The notes under the pieces are model-generated. The model ran no database searches, had not been told where the DNA came from, and saw only the letters and a list, made by a program, of their open reading frames with translations. A stretch of DNA of 44,711 nt from Chloroflexota bacterium (GTDB lineage: Bacteria > Chloroflexota > Anaerolineae > UBA4142): positions 92,054-136,764 of the forward strand of contig JACRBM010000032.1 in the NCBI GenBank assembly GCA_016219275.1, in the 5' to 3' direction. The position numbers and the translations under genes were made by a program. Each line of letters opens with the position of its first letter. Position 1 is the first letter of the stretch. Shown in pieces: positions 24,451 to 32,545 of the stretch.

Positions 24451-25926
24451 ATGCTCGACGAACTCATCGCGCGATTCAACGATCAGGAAAAACAACGGTA
24501 CGAAAAAATGGTGCGCTTGCGCGAGCGCGGCGTCGCGACGTACCCGCTGCGAACTGAACGCACGCACACCGCGCGCGAAGCGATAGACGCGTTCAATCGC
24601 GGCGAAACGTTGCAAGGCGTGCAACTCGCCGGCCGCTTGGTGTCGTTGCGCGATATGGGCAAACTGACGTTCGCGCATTTGCAAGACGGCTCGGCGAAAA
24701 TTCAACTGATGATTCGCAAAGACCAGGTCGGCGCGGACGCGTACACGATGTTGCTCAAGGATTTCGATCTCGGCGATTTCATCGGCGCGGCAGGCGACAT
24801 CGTCAAGACGAAAACCGGCGAAGTCACGCTCCAGGTCGCGCGCATCGAACTGCTCGCGAAAACCCTGTCGCCCTTGCCGGAAAAATTTCACGGGTTGAAA
24901 GATACCGAGACGCGTTATCGCCAGCGTTATCTCGATATGCTCGCGAGCGAAGACGTGCGAAAAATCTTTCTCACGCGCACGCGCATCGTGACCGCGATGC
25001 GAAACTATCTCGACGCGCACGGCTTTATCGAAGTCGAAACGCCGGTGCTACAATCACTGTACGGCGGCGCGGCGGCGGAACCGTTCATCACGCATCACAA
25101 CAAACTCGACCGTGATTTGTACCTTCGCATCGCGGATGAATTGTACTTGAAACGTCTGCTCATCGGCGGGTTCGAGCGCGTGTACGAAATCAGCAAGGAT
25201 TTTCGCAACGAAGGCATTGATCACAAACACAATCCCGAATTCACGATGATGGAGTGCTACCAGGCGTACGGCGATTACACGACGATGATGACGCTCGTCG
25301 AAGAACTGTACGCCGCGTGCGCGCTGGCGGCGAATGGCTCGCTCCAGATCACGCGCGGCGCGCTCGCGATTGATCTCACGCCGCCCTGGCGACGCGTGAC
25401 GATGCGCGATTTGATTTTGGAAACGAGCGGCGTGGATATTTACGCGTGTCCCGATCTGTTCACGCTCAACGCGCGTATCGAAGAACTGAACCTCAAAGTC
25501 GAACGGCATCCGACCTGGGGCAAGATGGTGGACGAGTTGTTCGGCACGTTTGCGGAACCGACCTTGATTCAACCGGCGTTCGTGATGGATTATCCCGAAG
25601 AGATTTCGCCGTTCGCCAAGCGAAAACCGGACAATCCGAAAATCGTCGAACGATTCGAAGCATTTGCCGGGACGATGGAACTGGGCAACGCGTTTACCGA
25701 ACTGAACGACCCGGTAGATCAGTTCACGCGTTTTATGGAACAGGCGGAACAGCGTCAAGCCGGCGACAAGGAAGCGCATCAAGTAGACTGGGATTTCATC
25801 CAAGCGATGATGCACGGGATGCCGCCGACCGGCGGACTCGGCGTCGGCGTGGATCGCATGACGATGCTGTTGACGAATCAAGAATCCATTCGCGAGGTCA
25901 TCATCTTTCCGCAATTACGGAGTTGA
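24451..25926 (+). CDS. lysS: Lysyl-tRNA synthetase, class II
   Basis: A 491-residue class II enzyme. The N-terminal OB-fold anticodon domain covers about 45-150 (LAGRLVSLRDMGKLTFAHLQDGSAKIQL). The catalytic domain shows motif 1 (near FIEVETPVLQS), motif 2 FRNEGIDHKHNPEFTMMECY and motif 3 GLGVGVDRMTMLLT. It charges tRNA(Lys) with lysine. Start ATG 24451 has GGAG 6 nt upstream; the longer frame upstream translates the palindrome. Co-transcribed with greA. Confidence 0.97.
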   Translation: MLDELIARFNDQEKQRYEKMVRLRERGVATYPLRTERTHTAREAIDAFNRGETLQGVQLAGRLVSLRDMGKLTFAHLQDGSAKIQLMIRKDQVGADAYTMLLKDFDLGDFIGAAGDIVKTKTGEVTLQVARIELLAKTLSPLPEKFHGLKDTETRYRQRYLDMLASEDVRKIFLTRTRIVTAMRNYLDAHGFIEVETPVLQSLYGGAAAEPFITHHNKLDRDLYLRIADELYLKRLLIGGFERVYEISKDFRNEGIDHKHNPEFTMMECYQAYGDYTTMMTLVEELYAACALAANGSLQITRGALAIDLTPPWRRVTMRDLILETSGVDIYACPDLFTLNARIEELNLKVERHPTWGKMVDELFGTFAEPTLIQPAFVMDYPEEISPFAKRKPDNPKIVERFEAFAGTMELGNAFTELNDPVDQFTRFMEQAEQRQAGDKEAHQVDWDFIQAMMHGMPPTGGLGVGVDRMTMLLTNQESIREVIIFPQLRS

Positions 25927-25933
25927 TTCAACT

Positions 25934-25996
25934 GACCGCTGACCGCTGATGGCAGACCACTGTCGGCGGTCGGCGGTCGCTCGTCGGCGGTCAAGC
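25934..25996. repeat. Tandem heptamer repeat, GACCGCT/GTCGGCG family
   Basis: Nine 7-bp units in exact register: GACCGCT twice, GATGGCA, GACCACT, GTCGGCG twice, GTCGCTC, GTCGGCG, GTCAAGC. The first half (GACCGC) is complementary to the second (GCGGTC), so the array can fold. It fills the gap between lysS and the oxidoreductase. Confidence 0.85.
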
Positions 25997-25997
25997 A

Positions 25998-27026
25998 ATG
26001 CAAGCAGCCATCTTCCACAAACGCGGCGGCGTCGAAAACTTGAAATTCGAAGACGCGCCAACGCCCCAGGTCGGCGCGCGTGACGTGCTCGTCAAAATGC
26101 GCGCGTGCGGATTGAATCACCTCGATATATTCACGCGCGAAGGATCGCATGGCGTGCACACGCCCTTGCCGCACATCGGCGGCTTGGAAGTCGCCGGCGA
26201 AATCGCGGAACTGGGCGCGGAGATTCGCGATTGGCAGATCGGCGACCGCGTGCTCGTCGGTTCAGCAATCACGTGCGGACAATGCGAATTTTGCGCGAGC
26301 GGACACGACAACATCTGCCCGCGCCGCAAAGTCATCGGTGTGAACGCGCCGGGCGGATTCGCCGAGTACATTTGTGTCCCTGCTTCGATCCTCATTCCCA
26401 TTCCCGACTCACTTTCATTCATTCAAGCCGCCGCGTCGCCGAGCGCGTTCGGGACCGCGTGGCACATGCTCGTCACGCGCGCGGCGATTCAACCGGGCGA
26501 ATGGGTGCTGATTCACGCGGCGGGCAGTAACATCGGCGTCGCGGGAATTCAAATCGCGAAGCATTTCGGTTGCCGCGTTATCGCCACCTCAAGTACAGAC
26601 GAAAAACTCGCAAAAGCGACAGAACTCGGTGCGGATTTCGTCGTCAACTACGCGGAGACGAACTTTCAGCACGCGGTAATGCGTATCACTGCGAATCGCG
26701 GCGTGGACGTTGTGTTCGAGCACGTCGGCACGACGACCTGGGAACGCAGCATCGCGTCACTGCATCCGACCGGGCGACTCGTGACGTGCGGCAGTACGAC
26801 CGGACGTTGGGGCAACACGGACGTGTGGAGTGTGTTCTGGAAACAACTCACGATCCTGGGTTCGTTCGGGTGGACGGCAAAGGAATTTTTCCAGGTTTGG
26901 GATTTGGTTGGCGCGCGCGTCTTTCAACCGGTGATTGATCGCACGTTTCCGCTTGTCGAAACCGCCGCGGCGCAACAGTACTTGATAGATCGCAAACAAT
27001 TTGGTAAAGTGTTGGTGGTGGATTGA
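25998..27026 (+). CDS. Zinc-binding MDR-family dehydrogenase (quinone-oxidoreductase-like)
   Basis: A 342-residue medium-chain reductase. Structural zinc ligands are complete: CGQCEFCASGHDNIC (about 94-108). The catalytic-zinc Cys of alcohol dehydrogenases is replaced in ACGLNHLD (about 36), as in the quinone-oxidoreductase side of the family. The Rossmann site reads VLIHAAGSNIGVAGIQIAKHFG. It would use NAD(P)H on a carbonyl, enone or quinone; the substrate is unknown. The start lies right after a heptamer repeat, with no clear ribosome site. Confidence 0.85.
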   Translation: MQAAIFHKRGGVENLKFEDAPTPQVGARDVLVKMRACGLNHLDIFTREGSHGVHTPLPHIGGLEVAGEIAELGAEIRDWQIGDRVLVGSAITCGQCEFCASGHDNICPRRKVIGVNAPGGFAEYICVPASILIPIPDSLSFIQAAASPSAFGTAWHMLVTRAAIQPGEWVLIHAAGSNIGVAGIQIAKHFGCRVIATSSTDEKLAKATELGADFVVNYAETNFQHAVMRITANRGVDVVFEHVGTTTWERSIASLHPTGRLVTCGSTTGRWGNTDVWSVFWKQLTILGSFGWTAKEFFQVWDLVGARVFQPVIDRTFPLVETAAAQQYLIDRKQFGKVLVVD

Positions 27027-27082
27027 CCCCCACCCCGACCCTGCCTCGACCTTCCCCCGACGAGGACGGTGGAGGGAGACTC
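27025..27082. repeat. C/G-word repeat (CCCCACCCCGACCC type)
   Basis: A C-rich half (CCCCCACCCCGACCCTGCC) followed by a G-rich half (GAGGACGGTGGAGGGAGAC) that can partly pair with it. The word type resembles the centre of the insertion at 30744-30864. Confidence 0.45.
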
Positions 27083-27126
27083 CATTCCTGGACAGCCGTC
27101 GGAGACAGGAGCGGGAGGAGTAACGC

Positions 27127-27762
27127 GTGAAACAATTTATTGCCGTCGCGGGAAACATTGGCGTGGGCAAGTCCACGCTCGTGACGATGCTGTGCGAACG
27201 CCTCGGCTGGGAGCCGTGTTTCGAAGGCGTCGCGGACAATCCGTACCTCAAAGATTTTTACGCGAACATGCGCGCGTGGTCGTTCCACTCGCAAATTTTT
27301 TTCCTCGCGCGGCGCTTGCGCGATTTGCGCGGCTTGATGGATTTTCCGCGCACGGTCGTGCAAGACCGGAGCGTGTACGAAGATGCGGAGATATTCGCCA
27401 AGAATTTGTATCGGCAGGGACACATCGCGGTGCGCGAATGGAAAACGTACCGCGAATTGTACGAGGCGCTCATCGCGCTGTTGCCCGCGCCCGACCTGGT
27501 GATCTATCTGCGCGCGTCGGTGCCGACGTTGACGCAGCGCATCGCGCAACGCGGGCGCGAGTACGAAAAAAATATCGCGACCGAGTACCTCACGCAACTC
27601 AATATGCTCTACGAAGAATGGATCCAGGAGTTTGATCGCGCGCCGATTCTGATCGTCCCGGCGGACCGGATTGATTTTGTCGCGAACGGAGACCACCTGG
27701 ACTTGATCGCGCAAAAGGTTCAAGAGAAATTGCGCGGCGCTCAACTCGTGTTGTTCGATTAG
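27127..27762 (+). CDS. Deoxynucleoside kinase (dAK/dGK type)
   Basis: A 211-residue P-loop kinase. Walker A is AGNIGVGKST (8-17), the family motif DRS occurs as QDRSVYEDAE (about 79-88), and the Arg-rich lid is AQRGREYEKN. These match the deoxyadenosine/deoxyguanosine kinase family that phosphorylates deoxynucleosides for salvage. Start GTG 27127 has GGAGGAG upstream. The last 4 nt overlap the 3' end of the convergent lipoprotein gene. Confidence 0.92.
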   Translation: MKQFIAVAGNIGVGKSTLVTMLCERLGWEPCFEGVADNPYLKDFYANMRAWSFHSQIFFLARRLRDLRGLMDFPRTVVQDRSVYEDAEIFAKNLYRQGHIAVREWKTYRELYEALIALLPAPDLVIYLRASVPTLTQRIAQRGREYEKNIATEYLTQLNMLYEEWIQEFDRAPILIVPADRIDFVANGDHLDLIAQKVQEKLRGAQLVLFD

Positions 27763-28691
27763 GGCGGCATTTTGTACGCCGCGTGCAAATCGCCGGTCAA
27801 AATGACATACACGTTCCGTGTGCCGCGCGGTAAAATCGCGCAGAGCGTGGTTGGAACGGTTGTCGCGGGAGTCACCACAAATGGCGCTTTGCGACAACCA
27901 ATCGCATTATCATACGCCGGACTTCCCAGGACTCCGTTGTCGCCAATCGCGTTGGCTTGGACAGTGATCGTACTATCCCCGCCGTTGTTGATGCTACGCA
28001 AATCCAGCCGGATATAAACCCGATCGTGCGCGGGCGGATCAGGCGGATTCGGCGGCGGTAATGCGAGCGTTGATGTGATGGAAGTCACCGTTAGCCAGGC
28101 TTTACCGGCGATTTCGACCGGCGTATTCGTCGGAGTGATTACGTACCGATTTTCCACGTTGGTCGGAATTAGTAAATTGAGCGTCGTGGTCAGAGGAATG
28201 TTCCCCAAATAACTAGGCATCGTCAGTTTGATCGGTTTGGCTGGTTGCGGCACGCGCGCTTGAAACAGATATTTTTGCGGCACATCGCCGCGATAAATTC
28301 CGGTAGCGCGAAACCCCGGCGGCGCGAGCGTGTTATCGGGAAATTCCAGCAGCGCGGCTTTGGACAAGGTCGAACCGGTTGTTTGAAGTAAATCCGCGTT
28401 GAACGCAGATTGATCGGTGTGCAGTTGCGCGCGCGACGGATCAATGCGCGGAGCCGAGTACTGAAACATTTTGTTCTCAACGGTGATGGGGACGCGAATG
28501 TACTTCCATCCAGATTCTTCGGCGGGGGTTTCGTACGGCGCGCCGGGAATAATTTCCCAGCGTCCGGGCGTATTGGTGTACGTGCTTTGCGGCGGCAGTT
28601 CGGCGCGTACAACCGGCGGTTGGATCTCCGAGCAACCCACAACCAAGTCAATCGTCACCAGTAGGAGCAACGTTAGCGTCATGTCCCTCAT
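27759..28691 (-). CDS. Lipoprotein of unknown function
   Basis: A 310-residue protein with a lipoprotein signal: MRDMTLTLLLLVTIDLVVGC, Cys20 being the lipidation site. The mature part is beta-rich (YIRVPITVENKMFQY, VYIRLDLRSINNGGDSTITVQANAIGDNG), suggesting one or two Ig-like/DUF4352-like domains. No catalytic motif is visible. ATG 28691 has GGAG 6 nt upstream. It is convergent with the kinase gene (4-nt overlap). Confidence 0.7.
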   Translation of the reverse strand: MRDMTLTLLLLVTIDLVVGCSEIQPPVVRAELPPQSTYTNTPGRWEIIPGAPYETPAEESGWKYIRVPITVENKMFQYSAPRIDPSRAQLHTDQSAFNADLLQTTGSTLSKAALLEFPDNTLAPPGFRATGIYRGDVPQKYLFQARVPQPAKPIKLTMPSYLGNIPLTTTLNLLIPTNVENRYVITPTNTPVEIAGKAWLTVTSITSTLALPPPNPPDPPAHDRVYIRLDLRSINNGGDSTITVQANAIGDNGVLGSPAYDNAIGCRKAPFVVTPATTVPTTLCAILPRGTRNVYVILTGDLHAAYKMPP

Positions 28692-28962
28692 CTTGGTCTC
28701 CGATGCGAAAGATTACCGAGCCGAGGATCACGCGGAAAGCAAAATAGGAACCGCCGCGTGATCGCAATCATCGCGCGTCAGTTCCTACTGTCCTACCAAT
28801 TTGACAATGCCAATCCCCGGCAAGAGATCATTCCTGAACTCTCACTTGATTCGATGTTTCAACTACCGGGGTCAAAGACAAGTTTGACGTCAGTATAGCA
28901 CGACTAGCCCACAAGTCAAAAAACGTTCGCGCGTGGATGGTGTGCTGAAGGAATGAACGCGT

Positions 28963-29625
28963 ATGAGCATCCGTGTGTTGATTGTGGACGATCAGGAAAT
29001 CGTTCGCCAAGGTTTGGCGATCATCTTGCGCGGGCAACCGGACTTGCAAGTGGTCGGACTCGCCGAGGATGGCGAACGCGCGATCACGCTCGCGCGCGAG
29101 CATCAGCCGGACATTGCGCTGATGGACATCAAGATGCCGAAGCTGAACGGCATCCAGGCGACGCAGAAAATCGCGCAGGTGAGCAAGGCAACCCAGGTCA
29201 TCATTCTCACGACATTCGATACCGACGAACTGATTTTCGCCGGAATTCGCGCCGGCGCGCGCGGCTATCTGCTCAAGGACGCGCCGAGCGATGCGTTGCT
29301 CGACGCGATTCGCCGCGTGCATGCCGGCGAAAGCATCCTCAACGCGACGGTCGCGCGTAAACTGCTCGAAGAATTTTCGCGCGTGTCGAAATCGAACAAG
29401 CCCGCGGCGAGCGCCGAGCCGCTTATCGAGGAACTGACCGAACGCGAAGTGGAAATCTTGCGCTTGCTGATGGAAGGATTGGCGAACAAGGAGATCGGCG
29501 CGAACCTGGGTCTCGCCGAAGGCACGGTCAAGAATCACGTCAGCGCGATCCTCGCGAAACTCCACGCGAATGACCGCACCCACGCGGTCGTGAACGCGCT
29601 GCGCCAAGGAATTGTCGAATTATAG
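28963..29625 (+). CDS. NarL/FixJ-type response regulator (LuxR HTH)
   Basis: A 220-residue two-domain regulator. The receiver domain has the acidic pair in VDDQE (9-11), the phospho-acceptor Asp in IALMDIKMPKLNG (about 54), Thr in ILTTFDT and Lys in YLLKDAP. The C-terminal LuxR HTH reads LTEREVEILRLLMEGLANKEIGANLGLAEGTVKNHVSAILAKL (about 152-195). No histidine kinase is adjacent, so it is an orphan here. An inverted repeat GTCAAA-6 nt-TTTGAC (28871-28888) lies upstream and could be an operator. The end overlaps the convergent DUF998-like gene by 6 nt. Confidence 0.93.
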   Translation: MSIRVLIVDDQEIVRQGLAIILRGQPDLQVVGLAEDGERAITLAREHQPDIALMDIKMPKLNGIQATQKIAQVSKATQVIILTTFDTDELIFAGIRAGARGYLLKDAPSDALLDAIRRVHAGESILNATVARKLLEEFSRVSKSNKPAASAEPLIEELTEREVEILRLLMEGLANKEIGANLGLAEGTVKNHVSAILAKLHANDRTHAVVNALRQGIVEL

Positions 29626-30237
29626 ATCGAGTGATTTACCCGCGCGCCGCGCCGTCAGAAAAACCCATAGCCAAATCATCCCCATAAATATCCGCTGACC
29701 GAATCCCCCCACGTTTAGGTGCAGCGTATTTACGACAACGAGTGTGATCAGCGTCGCCCACAGCGCGAGCGCAAACGCGAAAGCGCGCGGCTCGCGTGAC
29801 GATGCGTTGCTCCGTGCGAGCAGAATCGCGGCGGACACGATCATCGGCGATGCGGCGTACCCAGCGATAAAGTGGACCGCGCCGGCGACTGAAATCACCG
29901 TCTCGTCCGGCAACGCATCCGACGGAAAAATTCCGGCGACAATGTAAGTGACGCCGGCAAGGTTCAAAAGTGTGATCCCCGCGCGTCGCGCACACGCGGA
30001 TAATGCGCGCGCCAAACTCAACACACTCACGCCTAACGCGCAAATCGCGCTCGCCATCAAAAAGCCAAAACGACCGACGGCGTAATCGCTCATCGGTCGT
30101 GTGATGGGATCGAACTCGGGTGAGAGCAGATGCAAGAGCGCGACTGCCGCAAGCGCGAAGAGCGCGCTTGCAAGTGAAACGCCCGCAAACCAGGTCGCGC
30201 GCATCTGTTTACTTGGCGACGCTTGGCTAGCGGGCAT
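29620..30237 (-). CDS. DUF998-like integral membrane protein
   Basis: A 205-residue protein with about six hydrophobic segments. The block LLSPEFDPITRPMSDYAVGRFGFLM after the first helix is the typical DUF998 signature. Function unknown. ATG 30237 has GAGG 7 nt upstream. It lies 14 nt after the iolO-like gene on the same strand and may be read from the same transcript. Confidence 0.75.
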   Translation of the reverse strand: MPASQASPSKQMRATWFAGVSLASALFALAAVALLHLLSPEFDPITRPMSDYAVGRFGFLMASAICALGVSVLSLARALSACARRAGITLLNLAGVTYIVAGIFPSDALPDETVISVAGAVHFIAGYAASPMIVSAAILLARSNASSREPRAFAFALALWATLITLVVVNTLHLNVGGFGQRIFMGMIWLWVFLTARRAGKSLDL

Positions 30238-30251
30238 TCTGTTTCCTCATC

Positions 30252-31172
30252 TCACATCAGCGGTTTCATCGTTCGCATCGTTTGTTCCGCCGCGCGCGTC
30301 ACATCCGGCTTGGGCAGGATTTCCGCGCTGACCCAGCCCGCGTATTTCATTTCGCGCAGCGTTGCGATGACGCGCGCGAAATCAATGTGCCCTGCGCCGG
30401 GAAACCACCGATTCGAATCGGCGATGTGAACGTGGAACAAACGCGAACCACACACGCGTAAGCTCACCTCGATGCGTGGTTCTTCGATGTTCGCGTGAAA
30501 CGTGTCGAACAAGATTCCCAGGTTGTCTGCGCCGACTTTCTCGATCACGTCGAGTGCGTCCGCCGCAGTGTTGATGAGATTGGTTTCATAGCGATTGATT
30601 GGCTCGAGGACGAGGCGCACGTCTTGCGAGCGCGCCGCTCGCGCAACATGACGCAACGCGTCCACCATCCACGCGTGCGCTTGCTCGCGCGCGACGCCGG
30701 ATTGCTCTTTGCCGCGTATCAGACCCAGGATGACCAATGGGGTTGTCATTGCGAGGAGCGAATTGTGTGACGAAGCATTTACCCCTCCCTCTCCCTCCCC
30801 TTGATAAGGGGAGGTTAGGGGTGGGGTTAGGGATTGCTTCGCTTCTTCGAGACTCGCAATGACATGCGCGAGCGCGATGTGCGACTCGACACGTTCAATC
30901 GCGCGCGCGCGGATGGATTCGTCGGGATCGGTGAACGAAAGATGCTCTTCGACGTACGCTTGCCCGGTGCCGAGCGCGGGGACGCGCAAGTGATGCTGGT
31001 CGAGCATCTGCTTGACCGCGCGCGCGTCGAGTTTTGCCGGTTCGCGCACCGCGAGCTCTGCGCCCGCGTATCCCAACGAGGCGAGATGCGCGAGCTGGGG
31101 TTCGAGATCGGGCGAGAACGCGACGGCGGCAAACTGGGTCGGTTGGGTGGAGAGGACGAATGAGAGATTCAT
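30252..31172 (-). CDS. iolO: 5-keto-L-gluconate epimerase-like TIM-barrel protein (IolO type) with in-frame insertion
   Basis: A 306-residue xylose-isomerase-like barrel. Segments PALGTGQAYVEEHLSFTDP, LEPINRYETNLINTA, GILFDTFHANIEE and FHVHIADSNRWFPG match, from memory, the Thermotoga IolO (TM0416) that epimerises 5-keto-L-gluconate to D-tagaturonate in inositol catabolism. Metal ligands (Glu in LEPIN, Asp in FDTFH, His in HVHIAD, Glu in SAEIL) are present. Residues about 103-143 (SLEEAKQS...NSLLAMT) are the translation of a 121-bp repeat (30744-30864); homologues go straight from this helix to the strand PLVILGLIRG. The insertion keeps the frame, so the protein may still work or may be disabled. 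Downstream of the IolN-like gene, probably the same operon. Confidence 0.78.
   Translation of the reverse strand: MNLSFVLSTQPTQFAAVAFSPDLEPQLAHLASLGYAGAELAVREPAKLDARAVKQMLDQHHLRVPALGTGQAYVEEHLSFTDPDESIRARAIERVESHIALAHVIASLEEAKQSLTPPLTSPYQGEGEGGVNASSHNSLLAMTTPLVILGLIRGKEQSGVAREQAHAWMVDALRHVARAARSQDVRLVLEPINRYETNLINTAADALDVIEKVGADNLGILFDTFHANIEEPRIEVSLRVCGSRLFHVHIADSNRWFPGAGHIDFARVIATLREMKYAGWVSAEILPKPDVTRAAEQTMRTMKPLM
30744..30864. mobile_element. MITE-like element (TGTCATTGCGAG termini) inserted in the iolO-like gene, copy 2
   Basis: Termini TGTCATTGCGAG and CTCGCAATGACA are identical to copy 1 (15651-15743). Inside, ACGAAGC and GATTGCTTCG echo copy 1, and the centre carries a second palindrome (CCTCCCC-TTGATAAG-GGGAGG) of another repeat family, so it is nested. 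No clear target duplication is visible. It is open in the gene's frame. Confidence 0.75.
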
Positions 31173-31182
31173 AAGCAATCAA

Positions 31183-31270
31183 GGATGAAGGCGCGCTTCG
31201 CGGGATGAAGGATGAATGTCTAGCACAGCATCAGTTTCATCCTTCATCCTTCATATTTCATTCTTTATCC
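31183..31270. repeat. Heptamer repeat, GGATGAA/TTCATCC family (copy 1)
   Basis: GGATGAA at 31183, 31203 and 31210; then TTCATCC at 31236 and 31243, TTCATAT, TTCATTC and TTTATCC in 7-bp register to 31270. The two halves are complementary. It fills the gap between the IolN- and IolO-like genes and enters the end of the former. Confidence 0.8.
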
Positions 31271-32401
31271 TACCAGCGTGTCTTGCCCGATGCGCGGCAA
31301 CGCGTACACGGGTCGCCAACCTGGGCTGAGCGGTTCGCGCAAGTACGGTTCCATCTCTTCCTGGGTTCGCAGCGTGACCTCTTCGACCGGCGGGACGGCG
31401 CCGGCGGGGAATACTTTGAGAATGTCGTCGTTCACCATCGTGAGGTAGCGTAGAATCGCGGCGAGCGGGCGCAGCGCTTTTTTCGCGTCGCCGCGCGTCG
31501 CCTTGCCGACGACGCCTTCGGGCGTGCCGGCGATTTCGATGGGGAAGTGACCTTCGCCTTCCGACCAACGATGCGGACGACCGAACGGATCAACCGATTT
31601 ATCGAAATGACCGTCGGGCAGATACGCGCGCGGCTCGGTGTCCACCGCGTATTTCATATCCACCATTTGCGGGAAGAGATACAACGACAACGACGTTTCC
31701 GATTCGTCGGCGTGAACAAAGTTCGTGTCCCAGTCGCCGCCGCGTTCCTTCGTGCGGAACATTTCGCGCACGCCGCGATGCCAATCGAGCACGCGAAAGA
31801 TGCCGGGCAGTTGGAAACGTTTTTGAAATTCCTGAATCGCGGATTCGAGCACCCAGAGTTGCCCATGATTGTTGATGATGACTTGCTTGCGGAAACCGGC
31901 GTTCCACAAACCCAGCATCACGTCTATCATCAATTCGCGCACGACCGTTTCACGCACGATGACGGTGCCGGGCATCCCGAGGTGATGGTACGGATGCGCG
32001 CCGTAATTCAGCGGCGGCAGTGCGAGGTTGACGTGCCCATCGCGATTCTTTTCGGTGTAGCGGCGCACGCCTTCGCAGATCATCGAGACGAACAGTGTGT
32101 CGTCCGCGCTCGGCAAGTGATTGCCGTGCAATTCGGAACAGCCGACCGGAATGAACACGACATCATTCTTGCGCCGGTTCTCGATGACTTTCCAGTACGG
32201 CGACGTTTGGATGTACGCGTCGGGTTTGCCCCACTCGACGCCGGGGGCTGGGAATCCGTACTCGGCAAGGACCGCTTGCAGTTGATCCTCGTTCATCCCC
32301 CAGATTTCTTTTTTCATTCGCCCCACCGGATTGTCTTCGAACCACAGATCGGGCTGATCGGTGGGGAGCAGACCTTTGGGGGCGGGGGTAACACTCGACA
32401 T
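31265..32401 (-). CDS. iolN: 3-dehydro-scyllo-inosose hydrolase-like protein (IolN type, creatininase family)
   Basis: A 378-residue creatininase-family amidohydrolase. Metal and active-site blocks are VFIPVGCSELHGNHLPSADDT, LNYGAHPYHHLGMPGTV, VIINNHGQLWVLESA and FVHADESETS. The long N-terminal extension (LWFEDNPVGRMKKEIWGMNEDQLQAVL) and HFDKSVDPFGRPHRWSEGEGH match what I recall of IolN, which opens the ring of 3-dehydro-scyllo-inosose to 5-keto-L-gluconate. The IolO-like gene next in line would use that product. ATG 32401 has AGGAGG upstream. A consensus promoter with a LacI-type operator lies at 32470-32520. Plain creatininase activity is the alternative. Confidence 0.75.
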   Translation of the reverse strand: MSSVTPAPKGLLPTDQPDLWFEDNPVGRMKKEIWGMNEDQLQAVLAEYGFPAPGVEWGKPDAYIQTSPYWKVIENRRKNDVVFIPVGCSELHGNHLPSADDTLFVSMICEGVRRYTEKNRDGHVNLALPPLNYGAHPYHHLGMPGTVIVRETVVRELMIDVMLGLWNAGFRKQVIINNHGQLWVLESAIQEFQKRFQLPGIFRVLDWHRGVREMFRTKERGGDWDTNFVHADESETSLSLYLFPQMVDMKYAVDTEPRAYLPDGHFDKSVDPFGRPHRWSEGEGHFPIEIAGTPEGVVGKATRGDAKKALRPLAAILRYLTMVNDDILKVFPAGAVPPVEEVTLRTQEEMEPYLREPLSPGWRPVYALPRIGQDTLVG

Positions 32402-32469
32402 TTAAAACCTCCTTGGGGTTTATTCAAACCACTCGTTTGGACAGAAAAGATCTATCGTAAGAGGAGTTT

Positions 32470-32489
32470 TTATGCACACGTGTGCATAA
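32470..32489. promoter_or_regulatory. LacI-type operator 1 (perfect 20-bp palindrome)
   Basis: TTATGCACACGTGTGCATAA, centred on CG as in LacI-family operators. It starts 3 nt downstream of the -10 box at 32492-32497 on the minus strand, a position that blocks transcription. Related sites lie at 33386 and 38283. Confidence 0.8.
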
Positions 32490-32491
32490 GC

Positions 32492-32520
32492 AGTATAACA
32501 AAAAGCCGGCGAGATGTCAA
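32492..32520 (-). promoter_or_regulatory. Promoter of the iolN-like/iolO-like operon
   Basis: Consensus TTGACA (32515-32520), 17-nt spacer and TATACT (32492-32497) on the minus strand, directly followed by operator 1. The gene starts about 90 nt downstream. Confidence 0.78.
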
Positions 32521-32545
32521 AGACCACGCCGGCTCGACTTGCCGA

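Noticed and set aside
25998-27026. MDR dehydrogenase as the missing inositol-pathway dehydrogenase (IolM type)
   Set aside because: It lacks the catalytic-zinc Cys (ACGLNHLD), is 5 kb away on the other strand and has no LacI-type operator.
28883-28900. TTGACG and TATAGC as a promoter for the response regulator
   Set aside because: The boxes are only 6 nt apart, far too close for a sigma70 promoter.
28828-29607. 259-codon minus-strand frame opposite the response regulator
   Set aside because: No recognisable domain; the plus strand encodes a complete receiver plus LuxR HTH protein with normal signals.
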